Below, piece by piece: positions 44,601 through 54,940 of a stretch of DNA of 64,000 nucleotides (position 1 is its first letter; every line of letters begins with the position of its first letter). The DNA lies in the NCBI GenBank assembly GCA_014058105.1, contig JACGCM010001441.1:1426001-1490000 (forward strand), read 5' to 3'. Position numbers and translations under genes: made by a program. The notes beneath the pieces were generated by a model. The model did not search any database. It had not been told where the DNA came from and was given only the letters and a program-made list of their open reading frames with translations. Origin of the DNA: Kingdonia uniflora. Its lineage: Eukaryota; Streptophyta; Magnoliopsida; Ranunculales; Circaeasteraceae.

Positions 44601-45899
44601 TACAAACTTTCCCTATTCGGGCTCCAATCCCATTGTTGTCGATTCACTGTACTTGCATTGACGATTATGGTCATAACATTGGCAACTACGGCTGCAGACA
44701 AATTGTCGAGAACCAGAATGCTGCGATCCATAGTTAGCACCATCTGGGGTAAAAACAATCCTCTGGATCTACGGCGACTTTAATGACTTGAAGCGCGGTA
44801 AACGAACTTTCGGCCTTTGATGCAGTGTCATCATCTGTGGATTCGAGGCCTCCAAAAAGTTCTTCATTTTCCCACTCATCTCTCTCGATCTGAACTTGAG
44901 CGCTAGCGCGGGTTATTTCTCATGGATCCCAGATCCTTTCAAAAAACTCATCGATGAAAAATTATTTGTTGGAAACTCAGTCGATCTGAAGCGAAGATCG
45001 CTCCAATACCAAATTTATTATAAATACAAGACGCGAAAGCAAGATCCTGGGAGAAATACTGAGAACCCTTATTGTTATATTGGTGTTTTGATCAAATAAA
45101 ACTAAATTAGGGTTAAAAGTGGAGTTTATTCAATAGCAACCAAATTAAAAGTTACATCACCCTCTCTTTAAATATTTAAATATATAGGAAAAACCCTAAT
45201 ACCTCCTACAATACAATAGACTCTAAAATAGACTACAAATTAGAAACTAAAATAAAAGCAACTCCAATATTTTAAGCCTACTGATAAAATAGAATGAATA
45301 ACCCTAGACGTATAGTAAACAGACACATAGGTGATGTGCCACATCATTCTTTCTATCGAGAGGGGAGAGAACAAAGTAGAATGATTTTTTTATAGCTCTT
45401 TAATTAGTGAGGCTCAAATCGGCCCCTTTGATCGTTGTTCCCAAGCACCAACGCTGACACCAAGAATTAGAAAACAAATAGAAGTTAAGTAGGAAAGAAG
45501 ATAAATATATCACTCTAGCAATAATTACTCCTCTTTCTTTTTGACTTTTTACTTCTTTAGTGATTTCCCTTCTATGCTTCTATAAAGCTTCTGATGCGAT
45601 TACTATGAACGCGGAGGCGAGATTCGTATGAATATTACATTGTTTGTTAGGTTTAGTAAAAACAACAAGTTTCTACTAATATAAACTGAAACTTCATAAG
45701 CAACTAACTCCTGAGATTACACCACCCTCTCCCTTTATAACATAGGTTTCCATATAATCACTCGTACAATATCTCCCCTAACCTATCCAATTAGGAAACT
45801 AACCTAAAAAAATAGAAATTGCTAGTAACCCACATTGGACAAATTAACAGAGCATAAACTAAGCATAACATACAACCCTATAAGAGATGTGCCACATCA
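44601..45899. other. No gene recognised
   Basis: Short frames only (for example 44896-45099 plus). The stretch 45000-45800 looks like decayed LTR leader sequence (GGTTTAGTAAAAACAACAAG, CACCACCCTCTCCCTTTATA, CATCACCCTCTCTTTAAATA) but no pair of ends could be defined. Confidence 0.3.
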
Positions 45900-47160
45900 C
45901 TTTCTGTTTAGAAGAACTAGTGCAAAGATCATAACAGTTCCTCAACTTATCGTAGCCAATTGTTCTAGCAAGCTCCCCTGTCTTATTATATTGCTAACTG
46001 GTAGACAGTGTTCTTCTTTTTGTAAGGTAAGCTGGGGTAAGGCAGGACCCTATGACCAGCTGAAATACACAAACCAAAGGTTGCATCCTAGTGTGCACAA
46101 AGGTTACATCCTAGCATGTACAATGCCTCTGGCATCCTCACCATATAGATTAGAAGTCTCAGAGGGAAGGAGTACAGAGAATGTAGCTCTCCCTTATGGT
46201 CATCATATTGCTCATTCTTATAATAGTCTTCATCATAGCTTTACACTGCCAAGGAGGCTTAACTCCATCTTTAATATAGTTTACCATAAGAGTAGAATCG
46301 GTGGCTACATCCAACCTAGGATTTCCCATTTTCAAAACCATTTCAAGGCCTCTACAAATAGCCCTCATCTCATGCATATAACATTGGTAGCTTGTTCCTT
46401 ACCAGCAAAAGCTTTCAAGCACTCTCCTTCACTATCTCTAAACTGACCACCAAAACTACCCAGCTCTTTCAGCAATCCATCAGTGCTAAGAAGAATAGGG
46501 GTCTCCACTTGCATTCTTTACCTATTTTAGTTTTGACCGTGAAGCTAAAGCCCCAATCTCTCAGCATAACTCTTGACCTTATGTTGTCCCCTAAAGTTCT
46601 GAGGTACATCTGCAGCCTTAACTTAGTTTCATTGATAGTGCTCTTCAAGATGCTTCCAGGGGACAGAATCTTCAGATTAAAAACTTTGTCATTCCTTGAG
46701 ATCCAAATCTGGTAAATCATGGTAGTCAAAGCAGTCTTCAGGATGAATAAATGGCAAACACTCTCCAGGCTGACCATAGATAAAACAAAAAGATAAATTG
46801 AAAATCATTTTCTGGACCAGCCAATTCTGGGTATTCGAAGCTCCCTTAAGAGCTTTCCACATAGTAAATTGGCTCCTAAGGGAGCTTATTTTATTCCAGA
46901 CCACCTCACTCCAACCCACTCTATCTCTTTTAGGCCTAACAATGTCATAGGTGCAAGCAATATTGAAATCACCAGTAGTAGAAGGTAACCAGATCACCTC
47001 ATCCTCACTATAAGGCTGTAAAGAGACTATCAACAAGCTGAAAAATCTCATTACTAACAGTGTTTCTATTATGAGTAGGGATCATGATAGTGTTATTGGT
47101 GATCACATTAGACACCAAATTAAGCATTCACAGAAAGGGTAGAGTCATACCTTAAACCTG
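45900..47160 (-). pseudogene. LINE ORF2 C-terminal part: zinc-binding region and RNase H
   Basis: The minus frame 47051-46700 reads DEVIWLPSTTGDFNIACTYD, GWSEVVWNKI and FTMWKALKGASNTQNWLVQK, the zinc-binding reverse-transcriptase tail of plant L1-like elements. Further on (46777-46470) it reads IIYQIWISRNDKVFN and LRTLGDNIRSRV. The RNase H block EMRAICRGLEMVLKMGNPRL then VATDSTLMVNYI and PPWQC lies at 46370-46230. Frameshifts and stops separate the blocks. The 3' tail without clear poly-A extends to about 45900. Orientation is away from the zinc-finger gene. Confidence 0.75.
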
Positions 47161-47720
47161 GAGGAAACTTGTCTAGTAAAATACCTTCTGGATCAGTTGC
47201 GAGATCATTAGGAATAAACGCAACAGCTTGAGCTTTCTTGCTATTTATTTTTGTGTGCTTTCGTTGCACGATTAGATACCACAGTCATCAACAATATTAC
47301 CTTTAGTGACAGTTTGCAAGCAAACATCGGTTTTCCTTTCGCTTACATTATTCTGAGCCGGCTTAGGCAACAACACTTCTTAAATATGTTTATTTCCAAA
47401 AAGTAAAATGTTACAAATCAATATCTTTCTTCGTTTTACTTATACTCAAAGATAGATCTACTTGGAAGAGAAACACATTCAGCAATATCAGCATGAGACT
47501 CCCATCTTATTTGTACACACCATCACATTTCATAAAACAATAAACCAGCCATATTAATTGCTTTGATGTTATTGTTGTAGTGAGTTTTGTAATTGTGATG
47601 AAGAAAATACAATTTAATTTCGAAAGTTCGAGAACCACCAAGAAGATATCCCTCCTGCGGGTGTTTGTTTTATAGGGTAGTGTAGAGAGTAGAGATTCTA
47701 TGTAAATAAATATTTGGCTA
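47161..47720. other. No gene recognised
   Basis: Between the LINE tail and the 3' end of the zinc-finger gene. No readable domain; it may be the 5' continuation of the LINE fragment. Confidence 0.3.
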
Positions 47721-47836
47721 AGCAGGAAAAAAAAAAGGTTTGCAAAACATATTACTATCAAAAGATATCAAAGTCATTAAGATCCATATTGAAGTGCTCA
47801 AGAAGAAAAATAAATCACGCCATAAATAAAACAACA

Positions 47837-47875
47837 AATAAGTATGACATAAATAAAACAACAAATAAGTATGAA
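47837..47875 (-). repeat. 28-base duplication in the 3' UTR of the zinc-finger gene
   Basis: CATAAATAAAACAACAAATA plus AGTATGA occurs twice in tandem directly downstream of the stop codon. A diverged version with three AGCAAAGC(T/C)ACAAATATG units lies at 58575-58645. Confidence 0.8.
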
Positions 47876-47963
47876 GTATCCCAGGAAGAAAACACCATTG
47901 GAGCACATAGTAATACGGAAAAAATGAAAGCCTTAAAATTCCCCGTCAAAATAATCAAAATTT

Positions 47964-48638
47964 CTAGATTAAATCTGGCTTGGGCTTGGGATGAACTTCG
48001 GGCTTGGATTCATGTTGCATCTGATTAGCAGCTTCCAAAGTTGTAGCATCATCGTTACTGACATGGGCAGGAAGATTAAGGTTGAACCTAAGCAAGTCAC
48101 TGTGACCGGACCCAATTGATACCTCATTGTTGAACCTATCCAGTGCACCATGATCGAACCCTTTTGGCAGAGGCCAACTAGCAACAGCACCAGCACCAAC
48201 GCCAACACCAGCACCCGCAAGACGGTCAAGAACACTGCTATAGTCATCAATGGTTGGATATAGGACCTGGGCATTGGGTTGGTTAACTATTAGGGCTTCA
48301 TGATTAATCCCCATCTTTTCCTTATTAAGTTGGGCCCTTTCGATGTTCATTTTGTGCCAATGAGCATTTAAATGCCCATTTAACGCATTCCTATTGGGGT
48401 AAACAGTCCCACAATATTTACAACAACATTCACCATTGGTTTTTCTCTTAGTGGCCATTGGATGATTCGCTGAAAGAGACAAGGGGTTGGAGGAGTCCGA
48501 ACCTGAACTAGGTTCTCCTTGATCTGGCTTCTTCGACCTATCCATCTCTCCATCATCCTTTTCGTCCTCATTTGATTTCAATCCAACGAGGATATCAGCA
48601 ACTTCTAGCTCCACAATTTCTGATTTAACGCTAGGCAT
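47964..48638 (-). CDS. C2H2 zinc-finger transcriptional regulator with EAR-type motif
   Basis: Intact single exon of 224 residues. I chose the ATG at 48638 (MPSVKSEIVELEV); a longer frame to 48659 would start with TTG. One C2H2 finger lies at residues about 73-93 (C73, C76, H89, H93) with NALNGH in place of the plant QALGGH signature. A short basic stretch ATKRK precedes it and a serine-rich acidic region comes before that. Near the C-terminus LRFNLNLPA (residues 183-191) fits the LxLxL EAR repression motif, which recruits co-repressors. It is therefore probably a nuclear DNA-binding repressor. It is the only clean host gene in the window, flanked by LINE relics on both sides. Its target genes cannot be inferred. 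Confidence 0.85.
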   Translation of the reverse strand: MPSVKSEIVELEVADILVGLKSNEDEKDDGEMDRSKKPDQGEPSSGSDSSNPLSLSANHPMATKRKTNGECCCKYCGTVYPNRNALNGHLNAHWHKMNIERAQLNKEKMGINHEALIVNQPNAQVLYPTIDDYSSVLDRLAGAGVGVGAGAVASWPLPKGFDHGALDRFNNEVSIGSGHSDLLRFNLNLPAHVSNDDATTLEAANQMQHESKPEVHPKPKPDLI

Positions 48639-48722
48639 ATTTCTAAAACTTAAGATCAAAGAATTCGTCTTGAATGTGAAACTAGTTGTGTTGTGAGGTT
48701 CTCAAGGAGAAGAAATGGCTCT

Positions 48723-48732
48723 ACTTATAGAG
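48723..48732 (-). promoter_or_regulatory. TATA box of the zinc-finger gene
   Basis: The minus strand reads CCTCTATAAGTAG about 85-95 bases before the ATG at 48638. That places transcription start near 48695 and gives a short leader of some 55 bases. Confidence 0.6.
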
Positions 48733-48969
48733 GACGAGTGCATGTTGTATCTTCTCAATTATGGAATCATATTCATTCGCCATTATATGAGTAAGACGTC
48801 AAAAGATATTAAATAAATTCATGACCTTTTATTTTTTGAAAAATATTGAAGTAAACTGTAAACACATTTGATTTACTACCAAATATAATCAAAGAAATGA
48901 TATGGGGTAGATTGTATGACTTTATTTTTGTTTTTGAAAGATTGTGTTTTATAATTAACTTAGTAAAAT

Positions 48970-50176
48970 ATGGATTTTGTATTTATTGAGATTGAAGAAC
49001 GTTTAATACATTGGTTCTATATCGCCATGGATAGTTTCGATGAGATAGTGTGGTCTGTGAGCTCTAATGGAGAATACACACTTAGGACACATATAAGCAT
49101 CTCAGACACACTAACCCCAGAATCCCTTGGACTAGTATTGTCTGGTTCTCTCAAGCTATTCATCGGCATAACTTCATATCATGACTTGCTTTGAAGAAGG
49201 CTTTAGAACCAAGGACAAACTTATGTTATGGGGAACAATTGATAACACTGACTGCGTTCTTTGTAATTCAGGTGTTGAATCTGAGGAACACATTTTCTTT
49301 GACTGTCCTTTTGCTAAAATAATTTGACCTCAAATTTTGAATTCACTTGGTTTGGTGCATACTTAATACTAACTGGTATGATGAAATAGTATGGTGCACT
49401 ACTTACATGGGTGGTAAGGGCCTTATCTCTAAGGCTAAGAAATTAGCTTTCAATGCTTACTACTACCATATATGGAGTGAGAGAAATAATTGAGTGTTTA
49501 AGAAGGAATCTATAACAGCTGATATTATTTTTTCAAGCATTATGAATGATGTGATCAAGAACAAGGTAACTGTTGCTTTTGTGCAGATTGAAGAAACAGA
49601 TAGGAACAGACAATTCATGAACAGAATGAACATACATATGGAATTCAAGCTGAAGGAAAGCATCAAATGCCCCTGGACAAAGCCAAAGATTGATGAAGTA
49701 ATGATCAACACAGATAGCTCTTTGACTGGAGCTGGGAGAGGGTCTCTGGAGCTATGATCAGAGCATTTAATGGAGATCCCTTAGCTGCTGCAACTGCTAG
49801 TTCCAAGGCCATTTCAGTTTCTGTACTTGAACTGCAAGGAGTACTCAGTGGACTGGATCTTGCATTGGATAACAATTTTAAGAAAGCCTGCCTTGAAGTG
49901 GATGCAGCTCTGGTGATTAAGTACATTAAGAAGGAAGCTGAGCCACCTTGGGAAGTAATATGGATTTTGAGAGAAATTTACAAGCTGATTGAATTGTTTG
50001 AATCGTTTAGAGTGATACATATATTTAGAGAGACTAACTCAGTGGTTGATTACTTAGCAGGAATGCAACCTGGAATGCCACTACTCGTTTTGGACATAAC
50101 TCAGTTACCTGAAGAGCTGAAGGTAATGATCACTAAGGATGCCTCTGGACATCTCTATGAAAGGCTGTAAATACTG
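48970..50176 (+). pseudogene. LINE ORF2 C-terminal part: zinc-binding region and RNase H
   Basis: Plus-strand blocks are DEIVWSVSSNGEYTL near 49040, RTKDKLMLWGTIDNTDCVLC with ESEEHIFFDCPFAKIIW near 49205-49325, and RNase H with SVLELQGVLSGLDLALDNN, CLEVDAALVIKYIK and HIFRETNSVVDYLAGM (49754-50170). The order matches the L1-like tail at 45900-47160 but on the opposite strand. Stops and frameshifts lie between blocks, while the last 138 codons are open to the stop at 50168-50170. It is directly followed by a copia LTR start at 50177. Confidence 0.75.
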
Positions 50177-50583
50177 TGTTAGGAATACGTCTCAAAACTG
50201 AGAAAGTCATTCGAACGAGTGAGAAGTCGTTCGAATGAAAATAACACTTGGGCCAAAATTCCAGGGGATTGTCTAATTCGTTCGAACGACCTCATGACTC
50301 GTTCGAACGACTTTGGCTCTGTTTGATTGTTTCTAAATTCGTTTTGAAGGGGATTTGATCCAAAGCGATGGATTATCTCGTGATGCGTATTTCGGAGATT
50401 ACCTAATGGAAAGTCTATAAATAGAGAGTGTATGTTAAAGGCCTCTGTACTGTGAGAAAGAGTTAGAGAGAGAAAATGGAGAAATCTAGGGTTTAGCTCT
50501 GGAGAGGTTTCTTGGGTTTTCTTTCTAGGGTTTCTTGCTGGGATTATCTGTAAGGGTAGAGGTGAGGTTTGAGTGATCTCTGT
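50177..50583 (+). repeat. Left 407 bases of a copia LTR
   Basis: TGTTAGGAATACG to GTGATCTCTGT matches 36966-37372 closely, with TCGTTCGAACGAC palindromes and the TATA box CTATAAATAGAG. It stops exactly where the truncated 5' LTR at 35269 begins (GTAACC). The following bases TGGCTCGCAGATCTGCTAAT come from the gypsy leader at 39171-39202. Confidence 0.85.
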
Positions 50584-50720
50584 GTGGCTCGCAGATCTGC
50601 TAATGATGTATTTTCATTCTTCACAGTTCGAGTTCACACCCAACACTAATAACCCATATTAGACCTCTCCAACAGAGCTTAAGCTAAAACATAAAATATA
50701 AACCATTAATTAAACATAGT
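50584..50720. other. Junction mosaic
   Basis: First about 32 bases match the gypsy leader at 39171-39202. Then comes unassigned sequence, then (50643-50720) the reverse complement of 52797-52880, i.e. the end of the interior and the first about 30 bases of the LTR of the small element at 51241-53116. Three unrelated pieces are joined within 140 bases. Confidence 0.7.
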
Positions 50721-51240
50721 TCAAACGAGCTTGGAAGGCGTTCGAACGAGATGTCTATTTTTTGCGTTTTGGAACTTGGTTCGACAAAGTCGTTCGAACG
50801 AGTTACATGTTTCTAGGGCTGAAGACCAATTATCGTTAAAGTCGTTCGAACGAGCTATGCGTAGGTTTGCTTTGGATGCTATTCTGGGACGTTGAGTTTG
50901 CCTCCAGATCCGTTCTACTTGTATTTTAGTTCCCTAGTATATAAATGGGACTTAGTTTATTTATTTAAGCTATATTTTCTTTGTGTGAGTTTAATTCTAG
51001 AGACCTAGAATTTGAGAAACTCCATTAAAGCTTGAGAAGCTTAGAGAGATCGTTGCAACCTGTTTGATCATCATAGTGAATTGTTCGGGGAGTAGTTTTT
51101 TATCTGAAAGGGTTTTCCACTTCCTTCCTCAGGGAATTCTTGTGTTCTTTAGTGTTCTTGTTTGATTGTTCTCCAATTAGGGCTTATTTTGCGTATCGTT
51201 CTTGTCGTGGAAGAGAGATTAGCTACCTCAATTCTCAACA
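50721..51240 (+). repeat. LTR of another copia-like family, probably solo
   Basis: Contains three GTTCGAACGAG palindromes (50735-50855), a TATA box GTATATAAATGGG near 50937 and a 3' end CAATTCTCAACA at 51240. The end type and motif layout resemble the copia LTR at 36966 but the sequence is different. No primer-binding site or interior follows; it abuts the truncated LTR at 51241. Confidence 0.5.
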
Positions 51241-53116
51241 ATTAGCAGTTTCCCAATTTAAGTAGAAGTTTATTTCAATTAGAATTAGGGTACCTAATTC
51301 TAACCCTCCTTGTGTTCTATAAAATGGGAGATCTAGTTTATTTGCTTCTCAGTTAATTCAGTTAAGTTAGTTTTGTTTAGAGGAGAATTTTTAATTAATA
51401 AAATTAGGGTTCCTCAAGAATCTAATTCCTTTTAGCTAATCTGTTGTTCTTCTTGATTATTGGCTTCCGCGTAATCAGTTTACATCAAAGTAATATCAGA
51501 GTTGCGTTCGATCTAAGTATAGTCAGTTTCAAGAATAAAGATGCCTCGTGGAAGACCCAGGACGAAGAAACCAATGCTCGCCGACGATGTAGCAAGGATA
51601 GAGGATATACTTGTCAAGGCTTTGGGTAGAGGAGCCTTCCCCCCACCCCCCGTTGGGTGTAACCGAAACTCTCTCTTTAGAGGGAAGTATCACCGCGAGG
51701 AGTGATGACCTAAATAGCCCTTTCACAAATTTGAATGTTGAAATCGATACACAAATCGACGCTAGGAGTTCAGCCTTAACGACCGACCACCACGTGGGTG
51801 ATGCGCACAATGACATGCCTCAAGGGAACCAAGACCTGCCGGCCTCAACCCTGATAGCAGCCACCACGGCAACAACTCTGGTCGTGTTGGACAAGACAAA
51901 TTTCTCAGCTTGGGCTACAGAACAGCAGGCCCAAGCATATCATGCTCAAGACCCATCACTACAGAAAGAACATAAAATTTGGGCCTATGTTCTCAACACA
52001 AAAAACATATCCGGTCTACCTGCAGCTAGTGAGAACCCAACTTTACACAGTCACACCCCTTATCCTACACATCCCATCCAGACCCACCACCCACTTATTC
52101 AAATTTCGAATCTTGGTGGGAAAAATATGATGTGAGCTGTAATTATTCCCCAACTACCTAACCCCTTATCTACCACATGTAATAAGCACATGGTTTACTT
52201 AACACCTCCAGTAGTGAGTACGATCAAAAGGCTGAGCCGAGTCAAACAAGACAAATCATCTTCGACAATTGCTACCAATTATCATGCCACACAGCAATGG
52301 ATTCAAAAAACATGTACAGAACACGAGATGCTGATCAGCCTCGTCCAACAGTACCACTCATGCATAATATAGTTTGAGCTATTCAAATATTTGATCTGTA
52401 TAAGGGAGATGATGGTCCGATAAGAAGAATTATGTCCGTATGTTGATCAGTTTTGGGAAGGCTTTGTAGCAGGTTTTGAGGAGCGGCCTACAGTAAATTT
52501 TTAGGTTTTAATTTTAGACGTCAATGGACGTAGAAATGTCGGCAACGACATCATGCCCCACTCTTGGGTACAATCTCTGGATACGGAAAATTTTGTGGAA
52601 GACTTCAAGATTTCCAAAAGAGTTCCACCGTACAAATTTTGTGTGCGTTCTGCAGGATGAAAATGAAGAGACTGAGATGCGAACTACATATGTACGTGAG
52701 TCACCTTGAGCGCCACCCCCTTGATTTCATGGACAAAATCTTCTCAGATAAAGGGTTTGATGTGACACATCCCTCATAGGATCGTCAATCCACCGTGTGA
52801 CCTATACTTAATTAATGTTTTATTTTTTATGTTTTAGCTTAAGCTTTGTTGGAGAGGTCCAATATGGGTTATTAGCAGTTTCCCAATTTAAGTAGAAGTT
52901 TATTTCAATTAGAATTAGGGCTTCTAATTCTAACCCCATTTATGTTCTATAAAAGGAGAGGTCTAGGTTATTTGTTTCTCAGATAATTCAGTTAAGTTAG
53001 TTTTGTTTAAAAGAAAGTTCTAATTAATGAAATTAGGGTTTCTCAAGAACCTAATTCCATTTAGTTAATTTGGTGTTCTTCTTGATTATTGACTTCTGCG
53101 TAATTAGTTTGCATCA
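51241..53116 (+). mobile_element. Small non-autonomous LTR retrotransposon
   Basis: Direct repeats 51241-51487 and 52847-53116 act as LTRs; the 3' one starts TGTTGGAGAGG and ends TTTGCATCA. The 5' copy lacks its first about 24 bases. A degenerate primer-binding site TAATATCAGAGTTGCG follows the 5' LTR. The interior of about 1.36 kb encodes only a gag-like N-terminus. No RT, integrase or RNase H. Copy parts of the same family lie inverted at 50643-50720. Confidence 0.7.
51541..52135 (+). pseudogene. gag-like frame of the small LTR element
   Basis: An ATG at 51541 opens MPRGRPRTKKPMLADDVARI. The frame stops at 51705 because of a shift in the C-run CCCCCCACCCCCC (about 51641-51653). In the shifted frame it continues VTETLSLEGSITARSDDLNS and on to LDKTNFSAWATEQQAQAYHA, HKIWAYVLNT and finally 52135. 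The basic RGRPR start is common in plant LTR-element gags. No zinc knuckle is seen, so assignment is tentative. Confidence 0.45.
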
Positions 53117-53595
53117 GGTTTTCTCCTACTACTCTCTAGTTTCTACGTAAAGTTGTCATAATTACAGCATCATCAATAACCTCTTTCTCCATAGCACTCT
53201 TGACACAAGAGAATCAACAAACTAATCCCAAGAGAAATAGAAAACTCAAGAAGAGAAGTAAAACCCTAGGCACCACTTCATATATACTCACAAAAACTCT
53301 AGCTTTGAAGAGACACCCCCCTTGGACAACTCAAATACACACGGGCACACCTCAACTTGAAACACACACTGGAGCTTTCATATATACACACCTGACAAAC
53401 ACCTCTTCATATATAGGCCTCTCTATCTCTCTCTGAGGCTACATTGCTCCTAGTTTTTCTGCCCCTCTTAGATCTCTCTAAACCCAGAATCTCATATATA
53501 ACACGAGAACTTAAACACATACAAGATGATCTATGAGTTAAAAACTCAAGAAATACCTAAAAACCAAAATATAGCAATAACTTAGGGTACTAGTG
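53117..53595. other. No gene recognised
   Basis: Flank of the Reina-type insertion. Short threonine-rich frames only (53200-53436). No domain recognised. Confidence 0.35.
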
Positions 53596-53810
53596 TGTTA
53601 GGACCCTGTCATTGCAGTTGTACAGTTATGGGGTTGTAGTTATCTTAGTAAGTAACTGTCTAGAACTGCTCTAAGCAGTTATTCCTATATCTATATAAGA
53701 TATACTCCTATTTGAATAAAAGCAAGAAAAGTTAAGTTGTGTTTTATCAATTGGAGGAAGATTCCCCTTGAAGAGAATCAATCTGTCGATTATAGGACGA
53801 GGTCCTATCA
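53596..53810 (+). repeat. 5' LTR of the Reina-type element
   Basis: 215 bp with TG...CA ends. It contains TATCTATATAAGATA as a probable TATA box and AATAAAAGC as a probable polyadenylation signal. Confidence 0.9.
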
Positions 53811-53846
53811 TTTTGGCGTCAGAGCAAACTCGCTCCTGCGTTAACC

Positions 53847-54940
53847 ATGGTGACTGCCAAATATGTTAACGAGAGGGTCGATTTTTTGACCAACGATGTA
53901 CGAGAAATGAAGGATGTTTTGCAATCAATCCAAGGAGATTTGGAAAGATTGGCAAATAATCAACTTCCTGATCAAGAGTCACCACGAAACCCTCCTGCGA
54001 CAATCCAACGGGAAGGTAGTTTCCAAGGAGGAATTGTGATTCAAGGGCGTCCTCTTCGAATAAATTTTCCTCGGTTTGATGGAGACGATCTAGAAAGATG
54101 GATATTCCAAGTCGAACAATACCAACAACTGAATCAATTGACAGATGATCAATTGGTGCCTCTTGCATCAGTTCATCTTACCGGAGATGTTATTCAATGG
54201 TACTGATGGATGAACCGCTCGCTTGGATTGATGACTTGGCAACAATTCTCTCGAGCAATTTGCTCTCAGTTTGGAACTCATGAATCTGCAGACCCTGGGG
54301 GTGCCCTTTCTAAACTAAGGCAAACAACTTTGGTTCGTGAGTTTTAATCTCGATTTGAAAATCTTGCAAATCGAGTTAAGAACTTACCTGAATCCTTTCT
54401 AATGAGTTGTTTTATTTCGGGTTTACGTGATGATCTTCGAGTTGGAATTCAATTATTATGCCCATCTACTCTCACTGAGGCATTCGAGTTGGTAATTTGT
54501 CAAGAAGGATCTGTACGTGTAATTTAAGATTTTTTGAATTGTCGTCAACTAAACAAATTCCAAAACCCCCCTCCGGTTACCGCTTTTACATCAAACAATT
54601 TCGTAGCATCATCCACTCGCAGACTCACTCTTGAAGAACAAGAAGAACGCCGACTGAAGGGTTTGTGCTTTAATTGCGATGAGCTATTCAAACCTTGACA
54701 CCACTGCAAGCGACCCCAACTCTTACTTCTTGAGGGCGGCGACGAAAAAGGGAATGACGAAGTCATAGGCGATGATGAAACTAGTAAAATTTTGATCTCT
54801 CTTCATGCAATTACAGGCACAAATCAGCCACGCACTATGCGCCTTAACAGTTACTTAAAGATGAGTATCGTCACTATTTTGGTTGACTCGGGATCAACCC
54901 ATAATTTCTTGCATCCTTCTTTGACGCGTTAATGTGATTG
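53847..54940 (+). pseudogene. Reina-type gag and protease
   Basis: Starts MVTAKYVNERVDFLTNDVRE at 53847. The capsid blocks are RINFPRFDGDDLERWIFQVE, HLTGDVIQWY-stop and WQQFSRAICSQFG. The zinc knuckle CFNCDELFKP-stop-HHC near 54668 has lost one position to a stop. Protease DSGSTHNFLHPSL lies near 54890. At least five in-frame stops, several of them TGA in place of tryptophan. Confidence 0.85.

Noticed and set aside
45835..46446. 203-codon plus-strand frame
   Set aside because: It is the antisense shadow of the LINE RNase H and 3' region on the minus strand; no domain is seen in this sense.
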